From contig NZ_LS483470.1 of the NCBI RefSeq assembly GCF_900478135.1, forward strand, positions 2,352,501 through 2,416,500: a stretch of 64,000 nt of DNA, in the 5' to 3' direction. The stretch comes from Leminorella richardii (GTDB lineage Bacteria > Pseudomonadota > Gammaproteobacteria > Enterobacterales > Enterobacteriaceae). Below the pieces are notes generated by a model. The model had not been told where the DNA came from, did not search any database, and saw only the letters and a program-made list of their open reading frames with translations. Made by a program: the position numbers and the translations under genes. Positions 50,806-59,140 of this stretch are shown here, one piece after another. How positions within the stretch are numbered: the first letter of the stretch is position 1; each line of letters begins with the position of its first letter.

Positions 50806-51450
50806 TTATGACGTTGTTAGCGCCAGCTTCAGGCCAAAGGCCAGAAACAGAGTCCCGATACATCCATGAGATAAACGGGCAAGGCTGTAACGCTGTTTCA
50901 GCGCTGCGGCTAAAGTTGCTCCACCAAAAATGAGCACCGACAGATATACCATACTGAACGTTTCTAAAATAGCGCCCAGAACAAAAAACGGCATTGCCGT
51001 ACCCGGATAGGCAGGATCGACAAACTGCACAAAAAACGATACGTAAAAAATAATCATTTTCGGGTTGGTCACGCTCAACAGCACTGCCTTTCTAAAACAG
51101 TTCGTTTTTACTAACGCAATGGCCGCCGCCTTTTCTCCACTACGGCGCTTTGTCAGCGTGGCATAGAGAATTGTCGCCCCTAAATAGAGCAGATAGGCCG
51201 CCCCTGCATATCTAACAATATTAAAGAAAAGCGGAGAGGTTTTTACCAAAGAGGCTACGCCTAAAAACGCGAGAAAGATCAGTGTTGCATCCCCAAGAAA
51301 AACGCCTAGGGCAGCCTTATATCCATCTTTAACACCGTATTTTGCACTGCTGGTTAACACAAACAGAGAGTTTGGCCCAGGCACTAGAGTGATAAAGGCT
51401 ACGCCAATAACGTATGTCCACAGATTGATCACACCCATGCTTTCCAACAT
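50806..51450 (-). CDS. leuE: leucine efflux protein LeuE (RhtB/LysE family)
   Basis: Inner membrane exporter of leucine and related amino acids. The ATG at 51450, with GGTGGAG 9 bases upstream, gives 214 residues (E. coli 212) and the aligned start MLESMGVINLWTY; a GTG at 51465 would read through the ribosome site. Six hydrophobic segments and the family motif VPGPNSLFVL are present. The AT-rich upstream region would suit Lrp control, known for E. coli leuE. Confidence 0.9.
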   Translation of the reverse strand: MLESMGVINLWTYVIGVAFITLVPGPNSLFVLTSSAKYGVKDGYKAALGVFLGDATLIFLAFLGVASLVKTSPLFFNIVRYAGAAYLLYLGATILYATLTKRRSGEKAAAIALVKTNCFRKAVLLSVTNPKMIIFYVSFFVQFVDPAYPGTAMPFFVLGAILETFSMVYLSVLIFGGATLAAALKQRYSLARLSHGCIGTLFLAFGLKLALTTS

Positions 51451-51572
51451 GTTTTTCCACTCCACCCGCTAAATAACAATCACCGGTTTTCATACGCCTT
51501 GTACCGGTTCAGATGAAGAGAAATATACAGACAAATAAACCAAAATCAACGCAATATAAAACAATTTAAAAC

Positions 51573-51592
51573 TGCATTTTATAAAAAATGCA
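51573..51592. repeat. AT-rich inverted repeat upstream of leuE
   Basis: TGCATTTT (51573-51580) and AAAATGCA (51585-51592) form a perfect 8-bp palindrome with a 4-base spacer in the very AT-rich stretch 51466-51690. Possible regulator site for leuE; no match to a known box is claimed. Confidence 0.4.
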
Positions 51593-51754
51593 AACCATAA
51601 AACCAATACCAAGGCTTAACTATGAAATAAAAAACCAATTAAAAATAAAAAGCAGACAAAAGCATGATATTGCACGATAGAAGAAGAATTTTTCTTTTAG
51701 CTATCACTGTGCCTGTAAAGATGACGAGACGGTTTGTATTACATACCACGGAGC

Positions 51755-51934
51755 CTATGACATCCCGTAATGGTAGACAACATAGCACACAGAGAGGGTG
51801 AAACTAACGGCAGCAATGAGGAAAAAAAGCGGTAAAAAAGACACATTCTTTCCCCCTACTCCGGCAGCATAGCGAATCAGTAACGCCAGCGCGGCAGGAA
51901 AGATAATAAACATCAAGAGGGGTAGACCAGCCAT
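51755..51934 (-). CDS. 59-residue two-helix membrane protein
   Basis: Short gene reading MAGLPLLMFIIFPAALALLI, then RYAAGVGGKN, then a second hydrophobic stretch (VSFLPLFFLIAAVSFTLSVC) and YVVYHYGMS before TAG. Two membrane helices with a short Gly/Lys-containing turn. The hydrophobic pattern is far more protein-like than the overlapping open frame at 51804-52010. Family not recognised; no function can be given. Confidence 0.6.
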   Translation of the reverse strand: MAGLPLLMFIIFPAALALLIRYAAGVGGKNVSFLPLFFLIAAVSFTLSVCYVVYHYGMS

Positions 51935-52009
51935 TCGCGTTGCTCTCGTCTATCGTAAAAAATTTACTGTTGCTTCTATTATAGCCCACGCGAAAAACAG
52001 CCATGTTCA

Positions 52010-52420
52010 CTACAGATCGCTTAACTGGTAGCTCACCGTATTCTTTTTCATGGTTTCATCATCGACATAGCTCACATCAATACCGCCGCTCTCAACCAGT
52101 CGATAGGACATCTCCATTGTGCCAAACTTTTCCTGCGCATCCCCCCAAACAATACGATTTCCGCTGGTACGACACAGATAGCTGAACGTAAGCTGCCTGG
52201 ATTTCTTAAAAGTTACTAGGTAATCGCCGCTTTTACGCTGCTCAGAGACAGAAATACGTGCGTTAACCTCACGACCGCTAAGCTCGAAGTAACTGGCAAT
52301 CGCTGCCTTACACTTCTGTTTATCATCCATGACGGGCTTGGCTAGTGCACTTCCAGACAGCGCGGCAAAGGCCAACACAACCATCTTTCCCAATCGGATC
52401 CCTTTTCGCTTCCCTGTCAT
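52010..52420 (-). CDS. exported protein of unknown function
   Basis: 136 residues from the ATG at 52420, with AGGAATAGGATA just upstream; the frame is open to 52459. A signal peptide ends GSALA before KPVMDDKQK. The mature domain has two cysteines (QKCKAAI, SYLCRTS) and alternating charged beta-like segments (DYLVTFKKSRQLTFSYLC). Not recognised. Probably a periplasmic single-domain protein. Confidence 0.7.
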   Translation of the reverse strand: MTGKRKGIRLGKMVVLAFAALSGSALAKPVMDDKQKCKAAIASYFELSGREVNARISVSEQRKSGDYLVTFKKSRQLTFSYLCRTSGNRIVWGDAQEKFGTMEMSYRLVESGGIDVSYVDDETMKKNTVSYQLSDL

Positions 52421-52540
52421 TATCCTATTCCTAACCTGTGCACACGAATTGAACATCATATGACAAAGATTTTTGAAAGAGAATGCAATTTAGGTAGTTA
52501 ATGCTTAGTGAAAGATGAAAAAATCGGGTTACTAGGTGGT

Positions 52541-52572
52541 AAAAAAAGAAAAGCCCCGATGGCGATCGGGGC
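52541..52572 (-). terminator. terminator
   Basis: GCCCCGAT (52553-52560) / ATCGGGGC (52565-52572) with an A-rich plus-strand flank (52541-52552), so U-rich after the hairpin on the minus strand. It ends the DUF333-like gene 130 bp upstream. Confidence 0.75.
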
Positions 52573-52705
52573 AAAGCGAGCAATTTAACAGTATATCTAA
52601 TCAAGCCATTCGGTGAGGATGTGCCTAATCGCTGTATAAATTATTACATAACGATAAGTAAGTCAACACAGGGAATGACGTAACCCTATTTATTTTTAAA
52701 ACACA

Positions 52706-52966
52706 TCAGCCGTTATGATTTGCCCGATACAGTTCCCAGGAATCGACCTGAACGCCGTCAGAGAAAGAGCAAAGAGAGTAAGTGCCATCGGCATTCTGCC
52801 GCGTCACTACCTTTCCACCAGCCTGAACACAGTATTCATCAGCCGGGTTACCCTTTCCCCCAATTGATGCACTGCTGGGCGACTCCGTCGCCGATGAACA
52901 TCCTAACAGAGTCGCAGCAGCCAACAGGCCAGTGCCAAGGCAAAGCCCTTTCCCCCAGTTTTTCAT
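52706..52966 (-). CDS. DUF333-family lipoprotein
   Basis: 86 residues from the ATG at 52966 (GAGGA 6 bases upstream). Lipobox TLLGC, then the DUF333 core NPADEYCVQAGGKVV ... YSLCSFSDGVQVDSWELYR, with two cysteines that likely pair. The family is common in enterobacterial outer membranes and often labelled hemolysin-like; real roles are unclear. Confidence 0.82.
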   Translation of the reverse strand: MKNWGKGLCLGTGLLAAATLLGCSSATESPSSASIGGKGNPADEYCVQAGGKVVTRQNADGTYSLCSFSDGVQVDSWELYRANHNG

Positions 52967-53067
52967 CGTTATGTCCTCATTCGCCAAAAATCCTGCGTTC
53001 AACGTGTCGGCATGAAGCGCTCTTCCTACTAAGTCGACGCAAAAACCAGTCAGTGCGGTGAAATAGA

Positions 53068-53286
53068 CTACTTCTCTACCAGTTCAGCAACGTCGGAAGA
53101 GTTAATCTGACGCTCATTGCCTTCTAAATCCGTATAGCGTGTCATCCCAGTTTCTTTATCCAGTTCAGGCTTACCGTCCGTGACTATTGTCTGACCGGTT
53201 TTAGTGGTCATAACGTACTCATTTGCACAGCCAGACAGGCCGAAAATCAGCATCAGCCCAGCGATCGCTACCATCATGTTTTTCAT
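53068..53286 (-). CDS. YgdI/YgdR-family lipoprotein
   Basis: 72 residues from the ATG at 53286 (GGAGGTGAGC upstream), the length of E. coli YgdR. Lipobox GLSGC, mature start ANEYVMTTKTGQTIVTDGKP and GMTRYTDLEGNERQINSSDV, the DUF903 pattern, an SH3-like small domain. Function unknown. Confidence 0.87.
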   Translation of the reverse strand: MKNMMVAIAGLMLIFGLSGCANEYVMTTKTGQTIVTDGKPELDKETGMTRYTDLEGNERQINSSDVAELVEK

Positions 53287-53525
53287 GCTCACCTCCACAT
53301 TTTAGCAACAGAGCCTTACGCCCGGCAGAAAAAACAACCGGTGCAATTATTAACATAGTCTCGTTTTCTCCTATGGGATAAACATCTAATGCTAATTTTG
53401 GAATCAATATCACGGGCAAATTTATCGCTCTTACTTGCCTGTTCACTTTGTGACCCCGCTCCGATCTCTGCTGTAGTGGACTTGATATAGTGAATATTGG
53501 GTTAAACAACCATTAAGGAGGTATT

Positions 53526-53753
53526 ATGTTTCCAGAATACAGAACGCTGATCTCCCATCTTAAAACTGTCCACCCCCGTTTCCACTCTCTGTTCGAAAAA
53601 CACAACACGTTAGACCATGAAATCATTAGGTTAGAATCTCAAGGAGGCTCTTCTCTAAGCGATAAAATATCCCAGCTAAAAAAAGAGAAACTGCGGATTA
53701 AAGACGAGCTTTACCGCATCTTGAAAGAACAGGATACTGCCGCAGAGGCCTAG
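53526..53753 (+). CDS. ydcH: YdcH family protein (DUF465)
   Basis: 75 residues (E. coli 74). AAGGAGGTATT precedes the ATG. MFPEYRTLISHLK and HNTLDHEIIRLES match YdcH; the rest is a Lys/Glu-rich coiled coil (DKISQLKKEKLRIKDELYRIL). Cytosolic; function not established. Confidence 0.92.
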   Translation: MFPEYRTLISHLKTVHPRFHSLFEKHNTLDHEIIRLESQGGSSLSDKISQLKKEKLRIKDELYRILKEQDTAAEA

Positions 53754-54045
53754 TCGGGTTAAGCCCTCTCCTATAAGAGTAAATTGGTACACAGCCCTGA
53801 CTGTGGGGCTGTTATGCCGACAACACACCTTAAGAACCATATTTACCGTCTTTAAAAACGCAATAGCATCCACATTTACCTTGGGTATAATAAAACCGAT
53901 TTTGTAAAGAGACTGGCACAATAATCAAAGCGTATCGTGCCCGAGCCTGTACCGCACTGTGTACAATACGACTCTCTCTTTCCGTTTATTTGCGGGGCAA
54001 AAGCAGCGAAACAGGCCCTTAGAAACAAATCAAAAAGGAATTGAT
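53754..54045. other. ydcH downstream region
   Basis: 292 bp with no gene. CAGCCC / GGGCTG near 53787-53810 is a short hairpin that may end ydcH transcripts. The promoter and AAGGA of the next gene lie at the right end. Confidence 0.4.
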
Positions 54046-54570
54046 ATGAAAAAGATGATGCCCGTTCTTCTGATACTATGCGCAACCTCAGCCTATGCCG
54101 CAGAAGAAAACACGCTTAAAGAAGGCGTAAAAAGCACCGTCTCCGGCATCATTTCCGCCGGCAAAGACATGATGAGCGGCGCAAAGGACGGTGTTGATGA
54201 AGGACGGAAAAGCGGTGACAGCATTGATGGCGCCGTACTTGTCAACGACGGAGAAAACTTGAAAAAATACCTGAATGTCTCTGCGCTGAAAGTCGAAAAA
54301 ACGGGTGACAAAGAGTATCAGATCACGCTGGCACTGCGTAACGATACGGACAAAATCATCAGATTAACCAATCTGGAAGAACAAAAGTCGCTTCAGCTCT
54401 TGGATAAAGATAAGTTCGTCGCCTACCTGAAAGTTCCGCATATGGACGTCAGCGTTCCAGCTAACGCTGCACTGAGGGAACGCTTCGTTTTTGCCCAACA
54501 GGAAGAGGTTCCAACTGTCCTACGCCTCTATGGTGTTGATATTACCCTCCCTGCACCTAGCGCCCCCTAA
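54046..54570 (+). CDS. exported protein of unknown function
   Basis: 174 residues from the ATG at 54046 (AAGGAATTGAT upstream); the open frame back to 53959 adds a stretch before the signal peptide. Signal peptide MKKMMPVLLILCATSAYA. Residues about 25-60 are Gly/Ser/Lys-rich amphipathic helix; the remainder looks like a beta-sandwich (YQITLALRNDTDKIIRLTNL) ending in Pro/Ala. I do not recognise the family. Confidence 0.7.
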   Translation: MKKMMPVLLILCATSAYAAEENTLKEGVKSTVSGIISAGKDMMSGAKDGVDEGRKSGDSIDGAVLVNDGENLKKYLNVSALKVEKTGDKEYQITLALRNDTDKIIRLTNLEEQKSLQLLDKDKFVAYLKVPHMDVSVPANAALRERFVFAQQEEVPTVLRLYGVDITLPAPSAP

Positions 54571-54670
54571 CCACCGTTAAAAATAACTGAAACCGAGGAG
54601 CGGTAACATACGCTAACGCCCCTCGGTTAATTTATCCCTCTCAGCGAAGCCCCACGCTCTCGCAGTACGA

Positions 54671-54997
54671 CTACTCCCGAATCTGTTCAATCACTTTACA
54701 ACTGCCTGTCGCAAGCCCTGTTTCTTGTTCTAGAGTGCCGTCTATACACATGTTTTTCATTCTTAACGTTGCCAGACGGGCAAACTCTTCAGTTCGCTGC
54801 TGATACTCAGGAGAATTTACCTTTACGCTGTTTTCCTTTGCAATTTCTCGCGTGAGATGGCGTAAAACAATTCTTACGCGCAAATCTTTTTTCACCACTG
54901 GGCGAGCGTCAAGATAGTCGTTGAGCGCATCGGCAAATGCCGAACCACCATATAAAGAGCAAAATGCCAACGCCATCGCGGCTATTCCCTTATTCAT
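54671..54997 (-). CDS. exported protein of unknown function
   Basis: 108 residues from the ATG at 54997 (AAAGGGG upstream). Signal peptide ends GSAFA; the mature part is mostly helical and charged (DLRVRIVLRHLTREIAKEN) with two cysteines near the end (KNMCIDG, GSCKVIE) that may pair. Unrecognised. Its start is 143 bp from the Fur-like box at 55140, which could serve it as well as the porin gene. Confidence 0.65.
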   Translation of the reverse strand: MNKGIAAMALAFCSLYGGSAFADALNDYLDARPVVKKDLRVRIVLRHLTREIAKENSVKVNSPEYQQRTEEFARLATLRMKNMCIDGTLEQETGLATGSCKVIEQIRE

Positions 54998-55139
54998 TTT
55001 TTCCCCTTTCCCTAAACGTTCACCCACACATTATATCCCCAAACGTCGTGTGAGTTTTCTTTCCTTTACCTCACAGCAAACCCGATTAAAACTTCTCTTT
55101 AAAAACGTTAATTCCCTTATCTTTGACCAAAAGCAAAAT

Positions 55140-55158
55140 GATAATGAAAATAATTATC
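55140..55158. promoter_or_regulatory. Fur box
   Basis: GATAATGAAAATAATTATC matches 17 of 19 bases of the Fur consensus GATAATGATAATCATTATC. It lies 131 bp upstream of the porin start, with TATAGT (55180-55185) as a possible -10 further down, so iron-dependent repression of the porin is likely. Confidence 0.75.
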
Positions 55159-55289
55159 ACTCTCCATTGTATGTACCCCTATAGTCTGATTCAATAAAGC
55201 CCGCCGCCGAGGGGAAACGTCGCCTCGTTATCCCATTCTTTTAATGCGCTCGCGGTCAATTTAATCAGCTTTATTCAAGGGAAAAAGAC

Positions 55290-56381
55290 ATGAAGAACTA
55301 TAAACTATTGGCAGGGCTGCTTCCCGCAATGATGGTAGCGGGAGCGGTAAATGCGGCCGAAGTCTACAACAAAGATGGCAATAAGCTGGACGTTTCCGGT
55401 CAAATTGAAGGCAATCACTACTTTTCAAGCGATAAGGGTGAAGACGGAGACAACAGCTTCGTTCGCTTTGGCATCATGGGTGAAACTCAGGTTAACGAGC
55501 AAATCACTGGCTATGGATTTTATCAAGCAGAGCTGACCGCTAGCTCCGCCGAAAACAGCGGTGACAACGGCTCAACCACTCGCTATGCCTATGCCGGTAT
55601 TAAAATCGGTGACGCAGGCTCGCTGGACTACGGCCGCAATAACGGCATTCTGTACGATATCGGCGGATGGACTGACGTCCTGCCTGAGTTTGGCGGCGAC
55701 TCCTATCAGCAAACCGACGTATTCATGACCCAGCGCGCTGGCGGTTTGGCAACCTATCGCAATAAAAACTTCTTTGGCATGGTTGAAGGCCTAGACTTCG
55801 CCGTTCAGTATCAGGGTCGTAATGACGCTGGCGATCGCAACGGAACTGACCGCAACGGCGACGGCTGGGGTATGTCAACAACCTACGATTTGGGTATGGG
55901 TTTATCCTTTGGCGTTGCCTACGCGTCATCTGACAGAACCGACGCTCAAAGCGCAGACGGCCGCGGTGACCGCGCAAACGCCGTTAGTACCGGCTTTAAA
56001 TACGATGATAATAATATCTATTTAGCCGCTATTTATGCCCAGACTTACAACATGAATCTATACGGTAGCGATGACGAAGTCGCTAACAAGACTCAAAATA
56101 TTGAACTGGTTGCCCAATACCAGTTTGAGTCCGGCCTGCAACCCTCTCTGGCCTGGGTTTATTCGAAAGGTAAAGACCTGCAGCACGATATCGGCACCAA
56201 AACCTATAACAGCGAAGAGCTGGCTAACTATATTGACGTAGGCGCTAACTACTACTTCAATAAAAATATGGCTGCCAAGATCGACTATAAAATCAACATG
56301 CTGGACGACAACACCTTTACCAAAAACGCGGGTATCTCTACAGACGATATCGTCTCTGTCGCGTTTGTTTATCAGTTCTGA
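55290..56381 (+). CDS. outer membrane porin, OmpC/OmpF family
   Basis: General trimeric porin, 363 residues, signal peptide ending GAVNA before AEVYNKDGNKLDVSGQIEG. The constriction-loop L3 motif PEFGGDSYQQTDVFM and the final strand VAFVYQF with terminal Phe are typical. Long acidic and Gly/Asp-rich loops (GRNDAGDRNGTDRNGD). I cannot tell which of OmpC, OmpF or PhoE it matches best. Single gene between a Fur box and a strong terminator. Confidence 0.93.
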   Translation: MKNYKLLAGLLPAMMVAGAVNAAEVYNKDGNKLDVSGQIEGNHYFSSDKGEDGDNSFVRFGIMGETQVNEQITGYGFYQAELTASSAENSGDNGSTTRYAYAGIKIGDAGSLDYGRNNGILYDIGGWTDVLPEFGGDSYQQTDVFMTQRAGGLATYRNKNFFGMVEGLDFAVQYQGRNDAGDRNGTDRNGDGWGMSTTYDLGMGLSFGVAYASSDRTDAQSADGRGDRANAVSTGFKYDDNNIYLAAIYAQTYNMNLYGSDDEVANKTQNIELVAQYQFESGLQPSLAWVYSKGKDLQHDIGTKTYNSEELANYIDVGANYYFNKNMAAKIDYKINMLDDNTFTKNAGISTDDIVSVAFVYQF

Positions 56382-56402
56382 TAAACCCTGTTCTCCACAA
56401 AG

Positions 56403-56427
56403 AAAGGCGCCTTTGGCGCCTTTTTTA
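56403..56427 (+). terminator. porin terminator
   Basis: AAAGGCGCC (56403-56411) / GGCGCCTTT (56415-56423), 3-base loop, followed by TTT. Confidence 0.92.
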
Positions 56428-56467
56428 TCAATATGTAACCCGTCCTGAATAGGGTTAACACATTCTG

Positions 56468-56989
56468 CTACTTTTGCGCGACTTTCTTCAGCGCTAGGGG
56501 CAGCAGTTCGTCCAGCTGCTTCTCAACAGTCCGGTAGGCTTCAAGAGGCTTACCATAAGGATCCGAAAGATCTTCCTGCTTGTTGGCTGCAAATTCAGCT
56601 AGGGTATAAACCTTATCCTTCGCGGCAGGGAAATTGGCTAGGATTTTATCTTTATGCCCCTGAGTCATGGTCAACAGCAGGGTCGACTTATCGATGTCAG
56701 CCTGCGAAAGCTGGGTGGCCTTGTGGTGAGAAATATCAATACCGCGCTCTTTAAGAACGGTTTCCGTTCCCTTTTCTGGCGTCGTTTCTTTTGGATCGAC
56801 ATTCACGCCACGAGATTGAACCAAAATATTCAGGTTTTCCTTTTTAATCAGATCGGAAGCCAGCGCCTCTGCCATTGGGCTGCGACCAGTATTTCCGGTA
56901 CAGACAAAGGTCACCAGCGGCTCTGCGGCAGATGCCACCATACTAAAAAGCGACAGCGCGCCAGCGATCATTAAATGATTAAGTTTCAT
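56468..56989 (-). CDS. exported low-molecular-weight tyrosine phosphatase
   Basis: 173 residues from the ATG at 56989 (AAAAGGA upstream; an in-frame ATG 24 bases earlier is less likely). Signal peptide MKLNHLMIAGALSLFSMVASA, then the LMW-PTP fold with P-loop VCTGNTGRSPMAEALA (CX5R) at about 30-45 and the general-acid loop SDPYGKPLEAY near 145. Family members such as Wzb and arsenate reductases are cytosolic; an export signal is unusual. Upstream of folD's terminator region; no capsule genes nearby. Confidence 0.85.
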   Translation of the reverse strand: MKLNHLMIAGALSLFSMVASAAEPLVTFVCTGNTGRSPMAEALASDLIKKENLNILVQSRGVNVDPKETTPEKGTETVLKERGIDISHHKATQLSQADIDKSTLLLTMTQGHKDKILANFPAAKDKVYTLAEFAANKQEDLSDPYGKPLEAYRTVEKQLDELLPLALKKVAQK

Positions 56990-57264
56990 GCTATTCCTTT
57001 TGATGTGTTGCATATCATCGGTAACGGTAAACCTGAACGTTGGCGTAGCCGTTCCGAGGTATTTTTATAACGATAACGAACCCTCACCTCTACTGAGTGA
57101 TTATTTATGCAATAAAAGAGAGGATTTATACTATACGATTGACGGAACTGTCAGGCAACAGGTTAAGCACAGGGGAGAATAAATTTACTTTTAGCGGATG
57201 CCGTTAACGTTTATCAACGGCACCCGCTTTTGCACTTTTTTATATTGAGCCTATATCATCAGGC
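56990..57264. other. folD-phosphatase intergenic region
   Basis: No gene. GCGGATGCCGTT (57194-57205) / AACGGCACCCGC (57216-57227), with one mismatch, is a hairpin 38 bp after the folD stop and probably its terminator, although the minus-strand U-run is poor. Confidence 0.45.
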
Positions 57265-58125
57265 CTACATCGGATCGTGATACATTTCGCACGCCTGTAG
57301 CGTATTCTGCATCAGCGTTGCAACCGTCATAGGACCAACACCGCCGGGAACCGGCGTGATCCAGGCCGCACGCTCTGCCGCCGTATCATATTCCACGTCA
57401 CCGACGACTTTGCCGCTTTCCAACCGGTTAATGCCGACGTCAATCACGATCGCACCCGGCTTGATCCACTCACCGCGCACAAATCCGGGACGCCCAACTG
57501 CGGCAACGATCAGATCGGCCTCGCGCACTTTCTTTTCCATATTTTGCGTAAAGCGATGAGTGATGGTTGTAGTACATCCCGCTAGCAGCAGCTCAAGCCC
57601 CATTGGGCGGCCAACAATGTTAGAAGCGCCGATAACCAGCGCATCTAGGCCATAGGTATTGATGTCACAGCGCTGCAGCATGGTGATAATGCCGCGCGGT
57701 GTACAGGGGCGCAGCTTCGGAGCCCGCTGGCACAGGCGACCAACGTTATAGGGATGAAAACCGTCAACGTCCTTTTCAGGAGAAATGCGCTCTAAAATGC
57801 GGGTATTGTCAAAGCCTTCTGGCAGAGGAAGCTGAACCAGAATACCGTCAATAAGCGGGTCGTTGTTCAGGGAATCAATCAGCGTGAGTAGCTCACTCTC
57901 AGAACAGGTGCTGTCGAGATTAAACGAACGCGAGAGAAAGCCAACTTCTTCACAGGCGCGGCGCTTGCTGTTGACATAAATCTGCGACGCGGGGCTTTCC
58001 CCAACCAGAACCACCGCCAGACCGGGCGCTCTCCTGCCCGCCTGGAGCCGCTGCTGTACGCTAGCGGCAATTTCCGCTCTTAGCTGCTGAGCGATTGCCT
58101 TACCATCAATAATCTTTGCTGACAT
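57265..58125 (-). CDS. folD: bifunctional methylenetetrahydrofolate dehydrogenase/cyclohydrolase
   Basis: Interconverts 5,10-methylene-, methenyl- and 10-formyl-tetrahydrofolate with NADP. 286 residues (E. coli 288). Catalytic Lys in YVNSKRRACEEVG (near 56), IDGILVQLPLPEG, and the signature PVPGGVGPMT near 262-271. Monocistronic; tRNA-Arg(UCU) lies upstream on the other strand, the same neighbourhood as E. coli folD-argU. Confidence 0.97.
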   Translation of the reverse strand: MSAKIIDGKAIAQQLRAEIAASVQQRLQAGRRAPGLAVVLVGESPASQIYVNSKRRACEEVGFLSRSFNLDSTCSESELLTLIDSLNNDPLIDGILVQLPLPEGFDNTRILERISPEKDVDGFHPYNVGRLCQRAPKLRPCTPRGIITMLQRCDINTYGLDALVIGASNIVGRPMGLELLLAGCTTTITHRFTQNMEKKVREADLIVAAVGRPGFVRGEWIKPGAIVIDVGINRLESGKVVGDVEYDTAAERAAWITPVPGGVGPMTVATLMQNTLQACEMYHDPM

Positions 58126-58355
58126 CTGAGAATCGATCCACTTTATTAACCACGGGGGAGACTATTCTGTCAGATGAACGGCGTTCTGTCAGGGGTAATT
58201 GAGATCAAATATCGCCTGCGTAGCGCTCAGGTTATCGCCAGTTAAGAGAGAAGCGGCGCATTATCGACCGCTTAGCGGCTAAAATTATTGACTGACCGAG
58301 GAAGAGCCGTATAATCCCAGCCCACTGACGCGTTTGTCGCGTCGCTCTTCCCAAC

Positions 58356-58432
58356 GCTCCCATAGCTCAGCTGGATAGAGCAACGGCCTTCTAAGCCGTA
58401 GGTCGAAGGTTCGAATCCTTCTGGGGGCGCCA
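58356..58432 (+). tRNA. argU: tRNA-Arg (UCU)
   Basis: 77-nt cloverleaf: acceptor GCTCCCA/TGGGGGC with one G-U pair, anticodon TCT in CCTTCTAAG, T arm GAAGG-TTCGAAT-CCTTC and encoded CCA. It reads rare AGA codons. In E. coli argU beside folD hosts prophage DLP12; no integrase or repeat of the tRNA 3' end is seen here. Confidence 0.95.
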
Positions 58433-58611
58433 ATAAAATCAATGAGTTACTATTAAATCATCTTTTTGAAAAGAACCAGCAGGCGCTGTATCTAGATATA
58501 GGTTGGCCTGATTCTATTCCTTCTTCAATAACGCCAGTACCTTCAGCATACATCCCAAGTTGGATACCGTGTATTTCAACACTTCGTACTAATTACTGCA
58601 GTTTCCAGTAG

Positions 58612-59061
58612 TCATCGGCAATCCAAACGCTTTTGACATATTTGATTTAATCGTTGGGTATTCACATCGGCCCTTTTTTCTAACGACAGATATAGGGCAC
58701 TTTCCCCGCTTGCGATATCACGAAACTCAAGGCGATCGTCTTGAGCAATCGTCAAAAACTCAGTGGAGAAACGAAACTCGGGTGAGGCATATTTTATTCT
58801 AATCTCACCCTCTACGCTGTTCATCACCATTTCACGCTTTCTTTCCTGAGCCCCAGATTCAACTTCAGACAGCCACAGGCGCTCGTTTTCTACATAGAGA
58901 ATAAGAGAAACACTGTTATTTACCCAGCAGCCGATAGAAAGCTCATATTTCTCAATGAGGCTGTCACACTGGTTTCCACTGCCAAAGGCAGGGTTCAAAG
59001 CACAGCCCATAGTGAGAATGGCTATCAGGCCTCTGAGCGCCCTTTTCATATTCTTAAGCAT
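58612..59061 (-). CDS. exported protein of unknown function
   Basis: 149 residues with a signal peptide ending NPAFG. The mature part has cysteines at NQCDSLI, SIGCWVN and the C-terminal QICQKRLDC, and beta-rich stretches (SLILYVENERLWLSEVESG). Two ATGs four codons apart could start it. Not recognised; single-gene unit beside tRNA-Arg, a typical site for accessory genes. Confidence 0.65.
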   Translation of the reverse strand: MLKNMKRALRGLIAILTMGCALNPAFGSGNQCDSLIEKYELSIGCWVNNSVSLILYVENERLWLSEVESGAQERKREMVMNSVEGEIRIKYASPEFRFSTEFLTIAQDDRLEFRDIASGESALYLSLEKRADVNTQRLNQICQKRLDCR

Positions 59062-59140
59062 ATCTATCTCTTCCCTGAATAATAGATTTGGCAGGCTAGC
59101 AAAAGCCGCTGAACGTTACCAGCGGCTTAATAAAAGCTAA

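Noticed and set aside
51804..52010. 68-codon minus-strand open frame
   Set aside because: It overlaps the two-helix membrane protein at 51755-51934 in another frame and is rich in Cys and Arg without pattern; the overlapping frame is the likelier gene.
58356..58611. tRNA-Arg considered as an integration (att) site with a mobile element
   Set aside because: No integrase and no second copy of the tRNA 3' end were found in the sequence to the right.
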